Assembly (NCBI GenBank): GCA_031295385.1
Contig: JAUMOL010000002.1
Span: forward strand, 1 to 63,569
Origin: Collinsella sp.
GTDB lineage: Bacteria > Actinomycetota > Coriobacteriia > Coriobacteriales > Coriobacteriaceae
Direction: 5' to 3'
Length of the DNA: 63,569 bases
The position numbers and the translations under genes are program-made. Position 1 is the stretch's first letter. The number at the start of each line of letters is the position of its first letter. Positions 16,293 to 24,178 of the stretch are shown piece by piece. The notes under the pieces were generated by a model. The model did no database searches, had not been told where the DNA came from, and saw nothing but the letters and a program-made list of their open reading frames with translations.

Positions 16293-16580
16293 CTACAGGC
16301 GGTACATAAAGTTAAAAACGTCCTCGCGCTGAATGGACACGTTGACGCCCGAAAGCTCGCCTGCCTCGGCCAGGGCCTTCTGCAGCTCGGCGAAGTCGAG
16401 CTTGGACTCGGCGGTGTCGGCCAGCATGGTCATGGTGAAGATGTCCTCGATAATGGACTGCGTAATGTCGCGGATGTCGACGTTGGCCTCGCCCAGAACA
16501 CGGGTGACGCCGGCGACGATGCCGGGGCGGTTCTTGCCAAGGACGGTGATGACGATACGGGAGGACGAGATCTCGGCCAT
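16293..16580 (-). CDS. ACT domain-containing protein (UPF0237 type)
   Basis: A 95-residue stand-alone ACT domain: VITVLGKNRPGIVAGVTRVL, then NVDIRDITQSIIEDIFTMTML, the ligand-binding beta-alpha-beta-beta-alpha-beta layout. Such proteins sense amino acids or related ligands and in many anaerobes are followed by a DUF711 (PFL) gene, which is absent here. It may act together with the citrate synthase that follows. The ATG at 16580 has SD AAAGGG. Confidence 0.88.
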   Translation of the reverse strand: MAEISSSRIVITVLGKNRPGIVAGVTRVLGEANVDIRDITQSIIEDIFTMTMLADTAESKLDFAELQKALAEAGELSGVNVSIQREDVFNFMYRL

Positions 16581-16761
16581 GGGAAACCCTTTCGCGTGAT
16601 TGCGGCGCGCGCGGGGCGCTCCGCTACGGTACAGTGTTCATCATTGTACCTGTCTGGCGCAAAAAAGGCGCGCTCGCTGCGGCGTTACATGCCTGCAACA
16701 TGAGCGTAAGGGGGAAGGCCGTACGGGGAAGAGCCGTCTGGCGCGTGTCCGGCTCGTGTTG

Positions 16762-16825
16762 GGTTGATTTCCGATCTCAGCCGAACACATTGAGCGGACA
16801 GGCCGTTCCCGCAGTCAGCCGAACG
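16762..16825. repeat. 64-bp direct repeat, left copy (family E)
   Basis: Begins GGTTGATTTCCGATCTCAGC and ends GCAGTCAGCCGAACG. It matches 23375-23438 with only two mismatches and is in the same orientation. The two copies bracket the ABC-transporter island. Confidence 0.9.
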
Positions 16826-16976
16826 CCTCCGACGGCTGATTCCGAACTGGAAGCGGAGGGCATCCCCGCCCTTCGGTAGGGGATACCGCTCCGCGGCGCA
16901 TGCCGCGGGCGGCGCCCCTATCGGACCACCGTGACCTCAGTTGGGATGGGCCCAGCACTGCCGCGTACTCGGTGAG

Positions 16977-17100
16977 CTAGAGCCAACTGTTCGTCTTCAC
17001 GTCGCGTATGGCGATATTTCGGTCGTCCGGCTCGGTGATGCCGTAGCCGAACGCCCGGAGCGTCTCGATGGACTCTTGAACGCGGGGACGAGTCTCGTCG
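16977..17100 (-). pseudogene. Possible C-terminal gene remnant
   Basis: A minus-strand frame without start codon reads RPRVQESIETLRAFGYGITE and then PDDRNIAIRDVKTNSWL before a TAG. The composition is protein-like, unlike chance antisense frames here. It directly follows the XRE gene in another frame, so it may be the end of a third gene of that operon lost by frameshift or deletion. Family not recognised. Confidence 0.3.
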
Positions 17101-17106
17101 CGCCCT

Positions 17107-17358
17107 CTAATCCTCGGCGGACCAATCGAGTCCGAACTCTTTTCTGGCATCCTCTTCGCTCATGACTTCGAGAAGGTCTCCAGGTTGGCAACGAAGGGCG
17201 AGGCATAGCTGCTCGAGCGTGTTGAAGCGAATGCCGCGAATATGCCCCTTTTTAATACGGGACAGGTTCACGGGCGTGGTTCCAATCCTTTCGGCAAGTT
17301 CGTTCGAGGAAATCTTTCGCTCGGCCATGATCTTGTCGAGGCGAACAATTACGGGCAT
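17107..17358 (-). CDS. XRE-family regulator paired with a DUF2975 protein
   Basis: An 83-residue HTH protein (VIVRLDKIMAERKISSNELA, then ERIGTTPVNLSRIKKGHIRG), matching the YozG/HTH_26 type. The C-terminus is ICLALRCQPGDLLE-like (here LCLALRCQPGDLLEVM) followed by an acidic tail. Members of this group are regularly encoded next to a four-helix DUF2975 membrane protein, as here with a 9-bp gap. The pair probably forms a membrane-linked sensor and repressor. A palindrome at 17918-17936 upstream of the pair is a plausible operator. Confidence 0.88.
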   Translation of the reverse strand: MPVIVRLDKIMAERKISSNELAERIGTTPVNLSRIKKGHIRGIRFNTLEQLCLALRCQPGDLLEVMSEEDARKEFGLDWSAED

Positions 17359-17367
17359 GGCGTTTCC

Positions 17368-17880
17368 TTACGCAATCTCGTCGGAGTCGAGGTACAGCTC
17401 TCGGGCGTACAAGAAGAGCTGGGAAAGCATGAACAGGACGATGCCGAGAACCAGAGAGGTCCAATCGAATGATGAAGCGATCTCTTGGGCGCCGACGGCC
17501 CCCTCGCCGCCAAACATCGAAACGGAGGTTTTGAGTGAGCCGGCGTAGAGGCTGGTGGCAGCTTGAACAACGAAGAGAATGCCGAGCACCTTCAAGCATG
17601 TCGCAGACCCTTTCTTGAAGGGGTCTCCGCTCTTGATCGTCCACACGAGAACGGCGCTGAGGATGGTCGTAGCGATACCGATGACGGCAGGGACCAATGT
17701 CGAGATCGCAAGGGCTGGATACGCGGGGGAGTCTGCAATTACAGGGTTGTCGAGCACTTCGATTGCTGGCTTTAAGGAGAACGCCACTTGTGCGATGGCG
17801 GTGGCGCAAAGGGTCGCAGAGGCTATCGCACATGCGATGCGGAAGGAATGAAGCCGGGGAGTGCGATTGTCGGAACTCAT
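17368..17880 (-). CDS. DUF2975 family membrane protein
   Basis: 170 residues with four predicted transmembrane segments: about 13-35 (FRIACAIASATLCATAIAQV), 55-80 (LAISTLVPAVIGIATTILSA), 92-115 and 140-162 (TSLVLGIVLFMLSQLFLYAR). It ends in a short cytoplasmic tail typical of DUF2975. The family has no defined biochemical role but is almost always encoded with a small XRE regulator. It is transcribed divergently from the ABC permease gene, so it probably controls or reports on that system. It has SD GGAGG before the ATG at 17880. Confidence 0.85.
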   Translation of the reverse strand: MSSDNRTPRLHSFRIACAIASATLCATAIAQVAFSLKPAIEVLDNPVIADSPAYPALAISTLVPAVIGIATTILSAVLVWTIKSGDPFKKGSATCLKVLGILFVVQAATSLYAGSLKTSVSMFGGEGAVGAQEIASSFDWTSLVLGIVLFMLSQLFLYARELYLDSDEIA

Positions 17881-17917
17881 AATAACCTCCGAAGAATTTA
17901 AAAAACTCAGGTTATTT

Positions 17918-17936
17918 TTTAACAGTTTATGTTAAA
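17918..17936. promoter_or_regulatory. Candidate operator between divergent operons
   Basis: TTTAACA-GTTTA-TGTTAAA is a perfect 7-bp inverted repeat with a 5-bp spacer in an AT-rich stretch of otherwise GC-rich DNA. It lies 38 bp upstream of the DUF2975 start and 80 bp upstream of the permease start. It could serve the XRE protein at 17107. Confidence 0.5.
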
Positions 17937-18015
17937 TTGACTTTGCCGGCAAGTAATAAGGGCCGAGCATTTTGTTCGGCCCCTCTGTTCCGACTGGATG
18001 AGGTTAAGGTTGGCG

Positions 18016-20238
18016 ATGAATATGCTCGAAATCTCGAAGGCGATCTTTAGGTCGCTTCTCTCCTCCAGGTCGCTCTGTGTTGTCGTTGTTGCGTTGATGG
18101 TTCTTTGTGCTCTGCCCGTCTTCAGGAGCGCGGCTGGCATCGACGGACGGGTCGAATACCTCGAGTCGGGAATAACCCGTGTTGAGCAGGAATTGTCAGC
18201 ATCCTATGCGGATGCGCTTGTGAATGCGGGGGAGGACGGTGTCTATACCTCTTCATCAAGCATGCCCGCGCTTCTGTACCCTCTTGCCGCGGGACGTCTT
18301 ATCTTGGCACCGCTCTCTCCCCTACTTCCGTTTCTGCAGATATCGGATGGAGAGTACACCTATTATGACGGATCGAAGGAGTACTTGCTATGGGTCGCAA
18401 CGGCCGTTGCCGTCTCGTTCCTTGCCGCGCGTCTTAACAAACGTGAAAAGCTCATCGTCCAGGCACCGATGGGCGAGCTGGGTAGACTTGTTGCATCGAG
18501 CGTATGGGCGAGCGTTTTTGCAATGCTTGCCGTCCTCGCCATCAATCTTCCAGGGATAATCGCCGCGCTTGTGAAGAATGGCCCGGGCTCGCCGTTCTAT
18601 CCGATAGGCTACATTCAATATGCGACTCCGGTTATCAAACCGGCTTGGCTGGTGTTCGCGCAGACGGCCATCTTGCAATTCTTGGTGGCAGCGTTCATCT
18701 CGCTTGTCGTTCACCTTGCCGTGAAGATTGCCAATAACCCTACGCTTGGAATCGTGTTCGTATGTGCCCTGATGGGGGTGACGATGGTTCCCGGGTATTA
18801 CGGAAGATCCATCGCTTTACGTGAGTTCGCCCTGTTGAATCCCCTTACGTATGCGAACACTGAGTTGACCGTCGGCGCCTATAGCCCGTACCCGACAACG
18901 CAGATAGTGAATCTGCCTGGACTTTGCTTCGAGCGTGGCGCGATTGCCCTCGTATGCGCAATCGGGATCGAGGTGCTGGCAATTAGCCTGCTTTGCGTTG
19001 CTGGAAAGAGCGGCTGCGCGTGCCCGATATCCCCGATTTGTCTTGAGAGAGGTTCCTTCACTGCATCGAGAACGGCAACTCGTTCGAGCGCTTGTGCCTC
19101 CGCCGTTGCATACGTAAGAACGATGGGGAAACTGCTCCTGCGTTCTCCTACCCTCGCCGTATGCGCGATTGCAATGTCGACGACGATGCTGGCCCCGGCT
19201 CTGGTCGAGATGTTTCCTGACGCTGATAACGTTTCCGCTGTTCGGTATAGGGATGGGGAGCTCCGTTCAATAGATCGGTATCTAGAGCAGAACGCTGCGA
19301 ATATGGACGTCGAGGGCAAAGCGGCCCTGGAAGACATGCGGGATGCTCTTTCGGGTTTCGTGTACGCGCCTATGCCTGCGGAGGGGTTTCGAAGCCTTGC
19401 GACGTACGAGCGCGCTCGAGGTGAGCTGGGCGCGGCAGATGCGACTCTCCTGCAATCGATCGGAATCGAGCCGGAGACTCCTTCTCGTGCGGAGGCGCGC
19501 GCCCTTCTGCTTGAGTCGATCGCGAGCTTGCCGGACCCCAAGGTTTACGAGTTAAGTACGAAGATGCCCCCATTAATCCTCCTTTCGTATCTCCAGGCAG
19601 CGCTTCCCTCCTTATTTTTGCTGTTGCCCGTGGTTGTCACATCGCTCGCGTGCACCCACCTGCAGTGTCGTTCCCTTCTGGTTCTCCAGATCCCCGCAAC
19701 AGCGCATGTGCGTTTTCTGACGGCTGTTGCGCTGGCTCTCCTGCTTGGCTTGGTGCTGCTTTTGGTGTCGATGGTTCCCGCTGTCGTTGTGTCCGTGATT
19801 AAGAACGGTGCGGGTGGATCGGAGTATCCCGTCGCTCTCATTCGGGCGGGAGCTTCGACAACGTCCATGGTGGGGGAGGCGGTGTTGTGCAGTATTCCGT
19901 TGCTGGTCATGGCATACGGCGTGATTTCCGTCGTCGCTGCGTTGACAGCAGCGATTAGCCGCAACCCCGTTGTCACCGGAATGGTTTGCGCGGTTCTCTT
20001 GGTGTTGGGTTCGTTGAGCGCTCATGTTGAAAGCGTGGGCATGGGCGTCGCGCTGCTGGCTCCATTCGCCTCGTTTGATCCCGCTTCCCAGGTGGGGACG
20101 ATTGGGTTCCTTGGGCGAGGGACGAACGCGATGCCTTTTGGAGAGGTCGTCGGCGCATCGGGCGCTCTGCTGGTGGTCTTGGGCGCCGTATCTCCGTTGA
20201 TGGTGCGCCTGAGTGTTCCAAAGATCGAAAGGGGATGA
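18016..20238 (+). CDS. ABC transporter permease with two tandem permease units
   Basis: About 740 residues with two similar halves. Each half has a first membrane segment, a ~60-100 residue extracytoplasmic segment and then five or so further segments. Each half also repeats a motif: AALVKNGPGSPFYPIGYI in the first, VSVIKNGAGGSEYPVALI in the second. The same motif (YALVLNGFGQIGYPIAFF) recurs in the fused protein at 21135, so the three units are homologous. Start uncertain: ATG 17998 has no SD, while ATG 18016 has a weak TTAAGG. It partners the ATPase at 20244. An export or immunity role is inferred. The exact ABC-2 subfamily was not recognised. Confidence 0.75.
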   Translation: MNMLEISKAIFRSLLSSRSLCVVVVALMVLCALPVFRSAAGIDGRVEYLESGITRVEQELSASYADALVNAGEDGVYTSSSSMPALLYPLAAGRLILAPLSPLLPFLQISDGEYTYYDGSKEYLLWVATAVAVSFLAARLNKREKLIVQAPMGELGRLVASSVWASVFAMLAVLAINLPGIIAALVKNGPGSPFYPIGYIQYATPVIKPAWLVFAQTAILQFLVAAFISLVVHLAVKIANNPTLGIVFVCALMGVTMVPGYYGRSIALREFALLNPLTYANTELTVGAYSPYPTTQIVNLPGLCFERGAIALVCAIGIEVLAISLLCVAGKSGCACPISPICLERGSFTASRTATRSSACASAVAYVRTMGKLLLRSPTLAVCAIAMSTTMLAPALVEMFPDADNVSAVRYRDGELRSIDRYLEQNAANMDVEGKAALEDMRDALSGFVYAPMPAEGFRSLATYERARGELGAADATLLQSIGIEPETPSRAEARALLLESIASLPDPKVYELSTKMPPLILLSYLQAALPSLFLLLPVVVTSLACTHLQCRSLLVLQIPATAHVRFLTAVALALLLGLVLLLVSMVPAVVVSVIKNGAGGSEYPVALIRAGASTTSMVGEAVLCSIPLLVMAYGVISVVAALTAAISRNPVVTGMVCAVLLVLGSLSAHVESVGMGVALLAPFASFDPASQVGTIGFLGRGTNAMPFGEVVGASGALLVVLGAVSPLMVRLSVPKIERG

Positions 20239-20243
20239 TCTCG

Positions 20244-20984
20244 ATGATTGACCTTCAAACGCTGACGATCTCTTATGGAAAGAAGGTGCTCGTAGATTCG
20301 GTGAACGCTGAGTTTGCCCCGGGTACGGTCTACGGTCTCGTCGCTCCGAACGGGCATGGAAAGACGACGTTGCTGCGTGCGATGGCAGGTTTGCCGGGTC
20401 CTCGCGTGGACGGGAGCATCGTTCTGGATGAGGTGCAGGGTACGGGTGCGAGAGAGGTCCGTTCTATGATCTTCTATGCACCTGGTGAGGGGACGCTGCT
20501 GTATCCCGGATTGCGTGCGGAAGATCACCTCAAGATGGTTTGCGATATGTGGCCGCATGCTCGCGATATCGAAGAGATAGTGGAACAAACGCAGATAGGC
20601 GAGTTCGCGAAGATGAGGATCCGCACTCTGAGCCAGGGCATGAAGCAGCAGCTTACCCTGGCGATTGCGTATGCGACGGGCGCGCGGTACCTTCTATTAG
20701 ATGAGCCCATGAACGCGCTCGACCCCAGCAGGGTGGACTTGCATTCCGAGATTCTCAGGAAGCTGGCCGATTCTGGTACGTGCATCATCATGTCATCCCA
20801 CATCTTGGATTCGGTCGATAGGCTGTGCGATGAGATTCTGTTTTTGAAGGATGGGAGGCTCATTAGAAGCATTCCGCAAGATGATGCTGCGCCGAAGTCT
20901 CCTGGATCCCATTTCGCAAAGCCTGCCGGACGCGCCGAGGGTGCGCTAAGCACGTATCGGCGACTCTACGAAAAGGGCGGGTAG
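20244..20984 (+). CDS. ABC transporter ATP-binding protein
   Basis: About 246 residues. Walker A is APNGHGKTT (His in place of the usual Ser/Cys), the signature is TLSQGMKQQ, Walker B is YLLLDEPMNALD, and the switch histidine is in SSHILD. The SQGMKQQ signature is the type found in ABC-2/DrrA-like exporters and bacteriocin immunity pumps. It overlaps or abuts the permease stop: ATG 20235 overlaps it, but ATG 20244 is better spaced from AAAGGGG. The C-terminal ~30 residues extend beyond the core. It likely energises the double permease. Confidence 0.85.
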   Translation: MIDLQTLTISYGKKVLVDSVNAEFAPGTVYGLVAPNGHGKTTLLRAMAGLPGPRVDGSIVLDEVQGTGAREVRSMIFYAPGEGTLLYPGLRAEDHLKMVCDMWPHARDIEEIVEQTQIGEFAKMRIRTLSQGMKQQLTLAIAYATGARYLLLDEPMNALDPSRVDLHSEILRKLADSGTCIIMSSHILDSVDRLCDEILFLKDGRLIRSIPQDDAAPKSPGSHFAKPAGRAEGALSTYRRLYEKGG

Positions 20985-21134
20985 AAATGCAAGTTAATAA
21001 TCTATGTGGTCGATATGCCGTTAAACCCGCATATCGATACCGTTCAGCCATTCGCCTCGCCCCCGCCGCGCGCATCTTCATCCGGTCTGTTACTTTTAAT
21101 CTAACGATTCTTTGAGGAATGCAGGTGCTTCTGA

Positions 21135-22949
21135 ATGTACTGTCGACTTCTTCTCAAACTAATCCTAAGAGACAGGGCCGTATGGATTTCCACGCTCGTT
21201 CTTGCTGCAGCCTTTTCCGTCCCCATTGCGTTCAATTCACCCATCTACGGCCCCTTCTTTATGAAGCAGGGCATGCAGGGCTTTGTCGACGCATTCAATA
21301 CGCGCGCGCCCCAGGCCAGCGGCACAGACCTATCGCCAGAGCAGCAAGATGACGCTGAGCTTGCAAGATACGCGAACGCCGCCCTCGCCGCTCAAACCGA
21401 CGCCGCCTTTCTCGATTCTGCCGAGAGCTACTACGCGCTCATGGGCGAAGGCTTCCAATCCGGGTCCATCGTGGGAGACCGAGAGACCAATGACGCAGCG
21501 CTCGCATATTGCCGTGCCCTGAGCAGCTCCGGCATCGCGGATATCCCGGCCTCCGCAAACGACCTGCCATTCCTTTCCTTCCTGCCTTACGCCATTGCCA
21601 CGGCGCCGTCTTTCCTTCCCTTCATCCCCTTCCTTCTCTCGTCGATACTCGTGCTCGGCGCCACAAGGCCCGGGACCCTGGCGGCAAAGGCGCCCGTGCC
21701 CAAATTCCGGCGCCTTATTCAGATCGTGTTTTCGATAATCGTCGCGGGGACCGCGATGCTCCTCGCCGGCCTTGCGCCCGGGGGCATTTACGCCTTGGTC
21801 CTAAACGGCTTCGGGCAGATCGGGTACCCGATCGCCTTCTTCCATGACGGCGCGCTTACCACCACGACCGCGGGAAACGTCTTCACAGCCCTGCTTCTCG
21901 CGCTGCTTGCGGGCGGAACCTTGATATCCGTTTGCTCCGCCGTCCTATCGACCGCAACGAGGCGCGTCCTCGCGGGCCCCCTTACCTCCGCGCTGCTTGT
22001 CGCGGCCCCGGCATTCCCGTTATTGTCCGATTCGGCACTGGGGCATAATGCCGTGCTCGGGCTCCTGCCGCTGGCCGTGTTCTCGCCTATCGAGGCAACG
22101 GGTTACGTAGGATGCTTCCCGACAGAATTCATTGGCTCCGGTTCGGGCGGCGCATCGATGCTTGCCGTGGCCCTGGTATACGTCGCGGTCCTTTTCGCGG
22201 TCGGCGCCGTTGTGACGCGTTCGCCCAAACAGCCTGGACCCGCGAAAAAGCACCATGGGCTTGAGCTCCTGGACGTGAGCGTGGGATACGGGAGCACGAC
22301 GATACTTTCAATCGGGTCGCTTTTCCTGAGCCCGGGAACGGCGGCGGGGCTCGTCGCTCCCAACGGCTCGGGGAAAACCACCCTTCTTGAAGCGCTGTCG
22401 GGCCAATTTCCCACCCGCATCCGCTCGGGAAGCCTGGCGGCAGACGGAATCTGCCAACGTCGATCAGCCGAATTCGCAGAACTCGTCTACCTGAGCTCTT
22501 CGGGCGGCGCGGATCTCTACCCCACGCTATCGGCCCGCGAGCACCTCTCTTTCGTTAGGGAGGCGTGGAAATCGGCCGCCGACATCGACTCGCTCTGCAA
22601 CTCCCTCGGAATCTCCCCATATCTCGACAAGCCGACCCGTAAACTCTCGACAGGAATGAAGCAGCAGGTAAAGCTTGCCATGGCGATAGCGACCGATTGC
22701 CCGTACCTCATCCTCGATGAACCGCTGAACGGCCTCGATCCGGGAAAACGGAAAACCTCCTGCGACGCGATGCGCAGCGAGGTGGCGCGGGGACGCAGCG
22801 TGCTCATCTCAAGCCACCTGCTCGACGACCTGGCAGACCTCACCAACTCGTTCTACTTCATCGAGGCCGGCACGCTCGTGGAAAAGATCAAGTCGTCCTC
22901 GCAGACGCTCAAGCAGGAATACCTCGATACATACGAGGGAGGTGAATGA
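21135..22949 (+). CDS. Fused ABC permease-ATPase protein
   Basis: 604 residues. Residues 1-370 form a permease unit like those of the double permease: an N-terminal membrane segment, an extracytoplasmic domain to ~150, then five segments with the LVLNGFGQIGYPIAFF motif. Residues ~378-590 are a complete ABC ATPase with Walker A APNGSGKTT, signature KLSTGMKQQ, Walker B YLILDEPLNGLD and SSHLLDDL. This fusion order (membrane part first) is typical of exporters. It is 150 bp downstream of the separate ATPase gene and only 1 bp before the secreted-protein gene. It may form a homodimer or pair with the double permease. Confidence 0.82.
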   Translation: MYCRLLLKLILRDRAVWISTLVLAAAFSVPIAFNSPIYGPFFMKQGMQGFVDAFNTRAPQASGTDLSPEQQDDAELARYANAALAAQTDAAFLDSAESYYALMGEGFQSGSIVGDRETNDAALAYCRALSSSGIADIPASANDLPFLSFLPYAIATAPSFLPFIPFLLSSILVLGATRPGTLAAKAPVPKFRRLIQIVFSIIVAGTAMLLAGLAPGGIYALVLNGFGQIGYPIAFFHDGALTTTTAGNVFTALLLALLAGGTLISVCSAVLSTATRRVLAGPLTSALLVAAPAFPLLSDSALGHNAVLGLLPLAVFSPIEATGYVGCFPTEFIGSGSGGASMLAVALVYVAVLFAVGAVVTRSPKQPGPAKKHHGLELLDVSVGYGSTTILSIGSLFLSPGTAAGLVAPNGSGKTTLLEALSGQFPTRIRSGSLAADGICQRRSAEFAELVYLSSSGGADLYPTLSAREHLSFVREAWKSAADIDSLCNSLGISPYLDKPTRKLSTGMKQQVKLAMAIATDCPYLILDEPLNGLDPGKRKTSCDAMRSEVARGRSVLISSHLLDDLADLTNSFYFIEAGTLVEKIKSSSQTLKQEYLDTYEGGE

Positions 22950-22950
22950 C

Positions 22951-23295
22951 ATGAAACTATTTGAACAGCTGAAGTCCAATGCGTCGCGCATGGCTGTCTA
23001 CGCCATCCTCGTGGCAACGGCTTTATGCGGAATCGCGGCACCCGTCTATGCGCTCAACGGGGAGAAAGGCGATGTCGAACCCGCGTACATGGCTTCGACG
23101 GTTAAGGACCGGTACAAAGCCTTCTCTGGAGACACGTTTTACGTAGCAGAGTACGACACGACCTACCGTCAGCTTCGCTACAACAAGAGATACGAATATC
23201 TAGGCCCAGAAGTAATCAGCTATACATCGGGTTGGTACCGCTCCAGCTATGGACACATAACCCAGTTCAAGTGTAACTACCGTGTGTACAACTAA
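22951..23295 (+). CDS. Small secreted protein of the ABC locus
   Basis: 114 residues from the ATG at 22951 (SD GGAGGTG in the end of the preceding gene). A classical signal peptide: KLFEQLKSNASR basic region, hydrophobic MAVYAILVATALCGIAA, and likely cleavage after APVYA or ALNG. The mature part of ~78 residues is rich in Tyr, Lys, Arg and Ser (TTYRQLRYNKRYEYLG, SGWYRSSYGH, NYRVYN) and has a single Cys. It does not match the lantibiotic or lactococcin 972 patterns I know. Being encoded directly after its own exporter-like genes suggests a bacteriocin, pheromone or immunity factor; unproven. Confidence 0.65.
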   Translation: MKLFEQLKSNASRMAVYAILVATALCGIAAPVYALNGEKGDVEPAYMASTVKDRYKAFSGDTFYVAEYDTTYRQLRYNKRYEYLGPEVISYTSGWYRSSYGHITQFKCNYRVYN

Positions 23296-23309
23296 AGCAA
23301 CCCGGCCGG

Positions 23310-23345
23310 GACGAGGGGTGACGCAAAAGCGTCGCCCCCGTTTTT
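23310..23345 (+). terminator. Terminator of the ABC/secreted-protein operon
   Basis: CGAGGGGTGACGC and GCGTCGCCCCCG pair around AAAA with one bulge, followed by TTTTT at 23341. Confidence 0.85.
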
Positions 23346-23374
23346 AACCATGCCAACTGAACCTAGTTCAGTTT

Positions 23375-23438
23375 GGTTGATTTCCGATCTCAGCCGAACA
23401 CATTGAGCGGAAAGGCCGTTCCCGCAGTCAGTCGAACG
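23375..23438. repeat. 64-bp direct repeat, right copy (family E)
   Basis: Matches 16762-16825 at 62 of 64 positions, in the same orientation, and ends the ABC-transporter island. Confidence 0.9.
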
Positions 23439-23579
23439 TCCCCGGGGCCCTTCTCAGGCCCCGGGGACGGCATTTTCCCAGTTGAAGGAACGGTGGAGAT
23501 GTGTTTCGATGGGTCAGATTCGTGTCGTTCCGAAAAGACCGTGAACCTTTTGTGGGACGCGCGGTGCCGTGGTACCATA

Positions 23580-23662
23580 GCCGAGTTTGTTGTCTTGGTC
23601 GGAAACCAAGACGCCTTATGCGCTGATCGGTAACCAGCGCCTGACTAATAAGGAGTCCTACC
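23580..23662 (+). promoter_or_regulatory. bL31 mRNA leader with two hairpins
   Basis: Hairpin 1 is GTCTTGGT-CGGAA-ACCAAGAC (23592-23612). Hairpin 2 is GCGCTG...CAGCGC (23620-23640), whose loop repeats the TCGG-AACCA pattern. Both lie between a TACCAT-like -10 and the SD AAGGAG. Autoregulatory L31 leaders, including a Coriobacteria type, are known from comparative genomics, and this fits that description from memory. Confidence 0.65.
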
Positions 23663-24100
23663 ATGAAGCAGGGTATCCATCCCCAGTATGTCGAGTGCAC
23701 GGTGACGTGCTCCTGCGGCAACACCTTCAAGACGCACGCTACCGTGTCCGAGATGAAGGTCGAGCTTTGCAACGAGTGCCACCCGTTCTACACCGGCCAG
23801 CAGAAGTTCGTCGACACCGGTGGACGCGTCCAGCGCTTCGCCGACAAGTTCGGTGGCGCCGCTGCCGCCCAGCTCAAGAAGGCTGAGGAGGCCAAGGCTG
23901 CCAAGGCCGCCAAGGCTGCTGAGGCCGAGGCCGCTCGCAAGGCCGCCGCTGAGGCTAAGGCTGCCGAGAAGGCTAAGCGTGCCGCTAAGTTCGCCGAGGA
24001 GGCTGCCAAGCAGGCCGCCGAGGCTCCCGCAGAGGCTCCCGCAGAGGCTCCCGTTGAGGAGGCCGCTGCCGAGGCCGAGACCACCGAGGCTGCTGAGTAA
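23663..24100 (+). CDS. rpmE: 50S ribosomal protein L31 with long Ala/Glu tail
   Basis: Large-subunit protein that bridges the ribosomal subunits. The first ~68 residues are canonical zinc-type bL31 (MKQGIHPQYVECTVTCSCGN), with zinc cysteines at 16, 18, 36 and 39. Normal bL31 ends near 70 residues. Here a ~75-residue extension of Ala, Glu and Lys follows (KAAEAEAARKAAAEAKAAEK), ending in a Pro-Ala-Glu repeat, giving 145 residues. The extension is probably helical and disordered, solvent exposed. Clear SD AAGGAG. Regulated by the leader at 23580-23662. Confidence 0.93.
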   Translation: MKQGIHPQYVECTVTCSCGNTFKTHATVSEMKVELCNECHPFYTGQQKFVDTGGRVQRFADKFGGAAAAQLKKAEEAKAAKAAKAAEAEAARKAAAEAKAAEKAKRAAKFAEEAAKQAAEAPAEAPAEAPVEEAAAEAETTEAAE

Positions 24101-24138
24101 ATAGCTCGCCGCGGAATCGCTCGCATTCATGGCTAAAG

Positions 24139-24178
24139 GGCCGCGCATCCGTTTGGGTGCGCGGCTCTTTTCTTTTTA
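24139..24178 (+). terminator. Terminator of rpmE
   Basis: GCCGCGCA and TGCGCGGC pair (24141-24165) and are followed by TCTTTTCTTTTT. Confidence 0.85.

Larger units (their letters stand above)
16581..17106. other. Intergenic region at the left edge of the second island
   Basis: Apart from the 64-bp repeat (16762-16825) and a short open remnant at 16977-17100, nothing was recognised. A GC-rich potential hairpin (CATCCCCGCCCTTCGGTAGG continuing to GGGATACC) lies near 16860. No SD-led frame is present. Confidence 0.4.
23296..23662. other. Right flank of the second island
   Basis: This stretch holds the operon terminator, the right copy of the 64-bp repeat and a strong GTCCCCGGGGCCC/GGCCCCGGGGAC hairpin (23437-23464) just after it. 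The bL31 promoter region and leader follow. No protein gene was seen. Confidence 0.5.

Noticed and set aside
22951..23295. Lactococcin 972-type bacteriocin
   Set aside because: The mature sequence lacks the Trp/Gly/His pattern of that family, and the membrane partners do not look like its usual large membrane protein.
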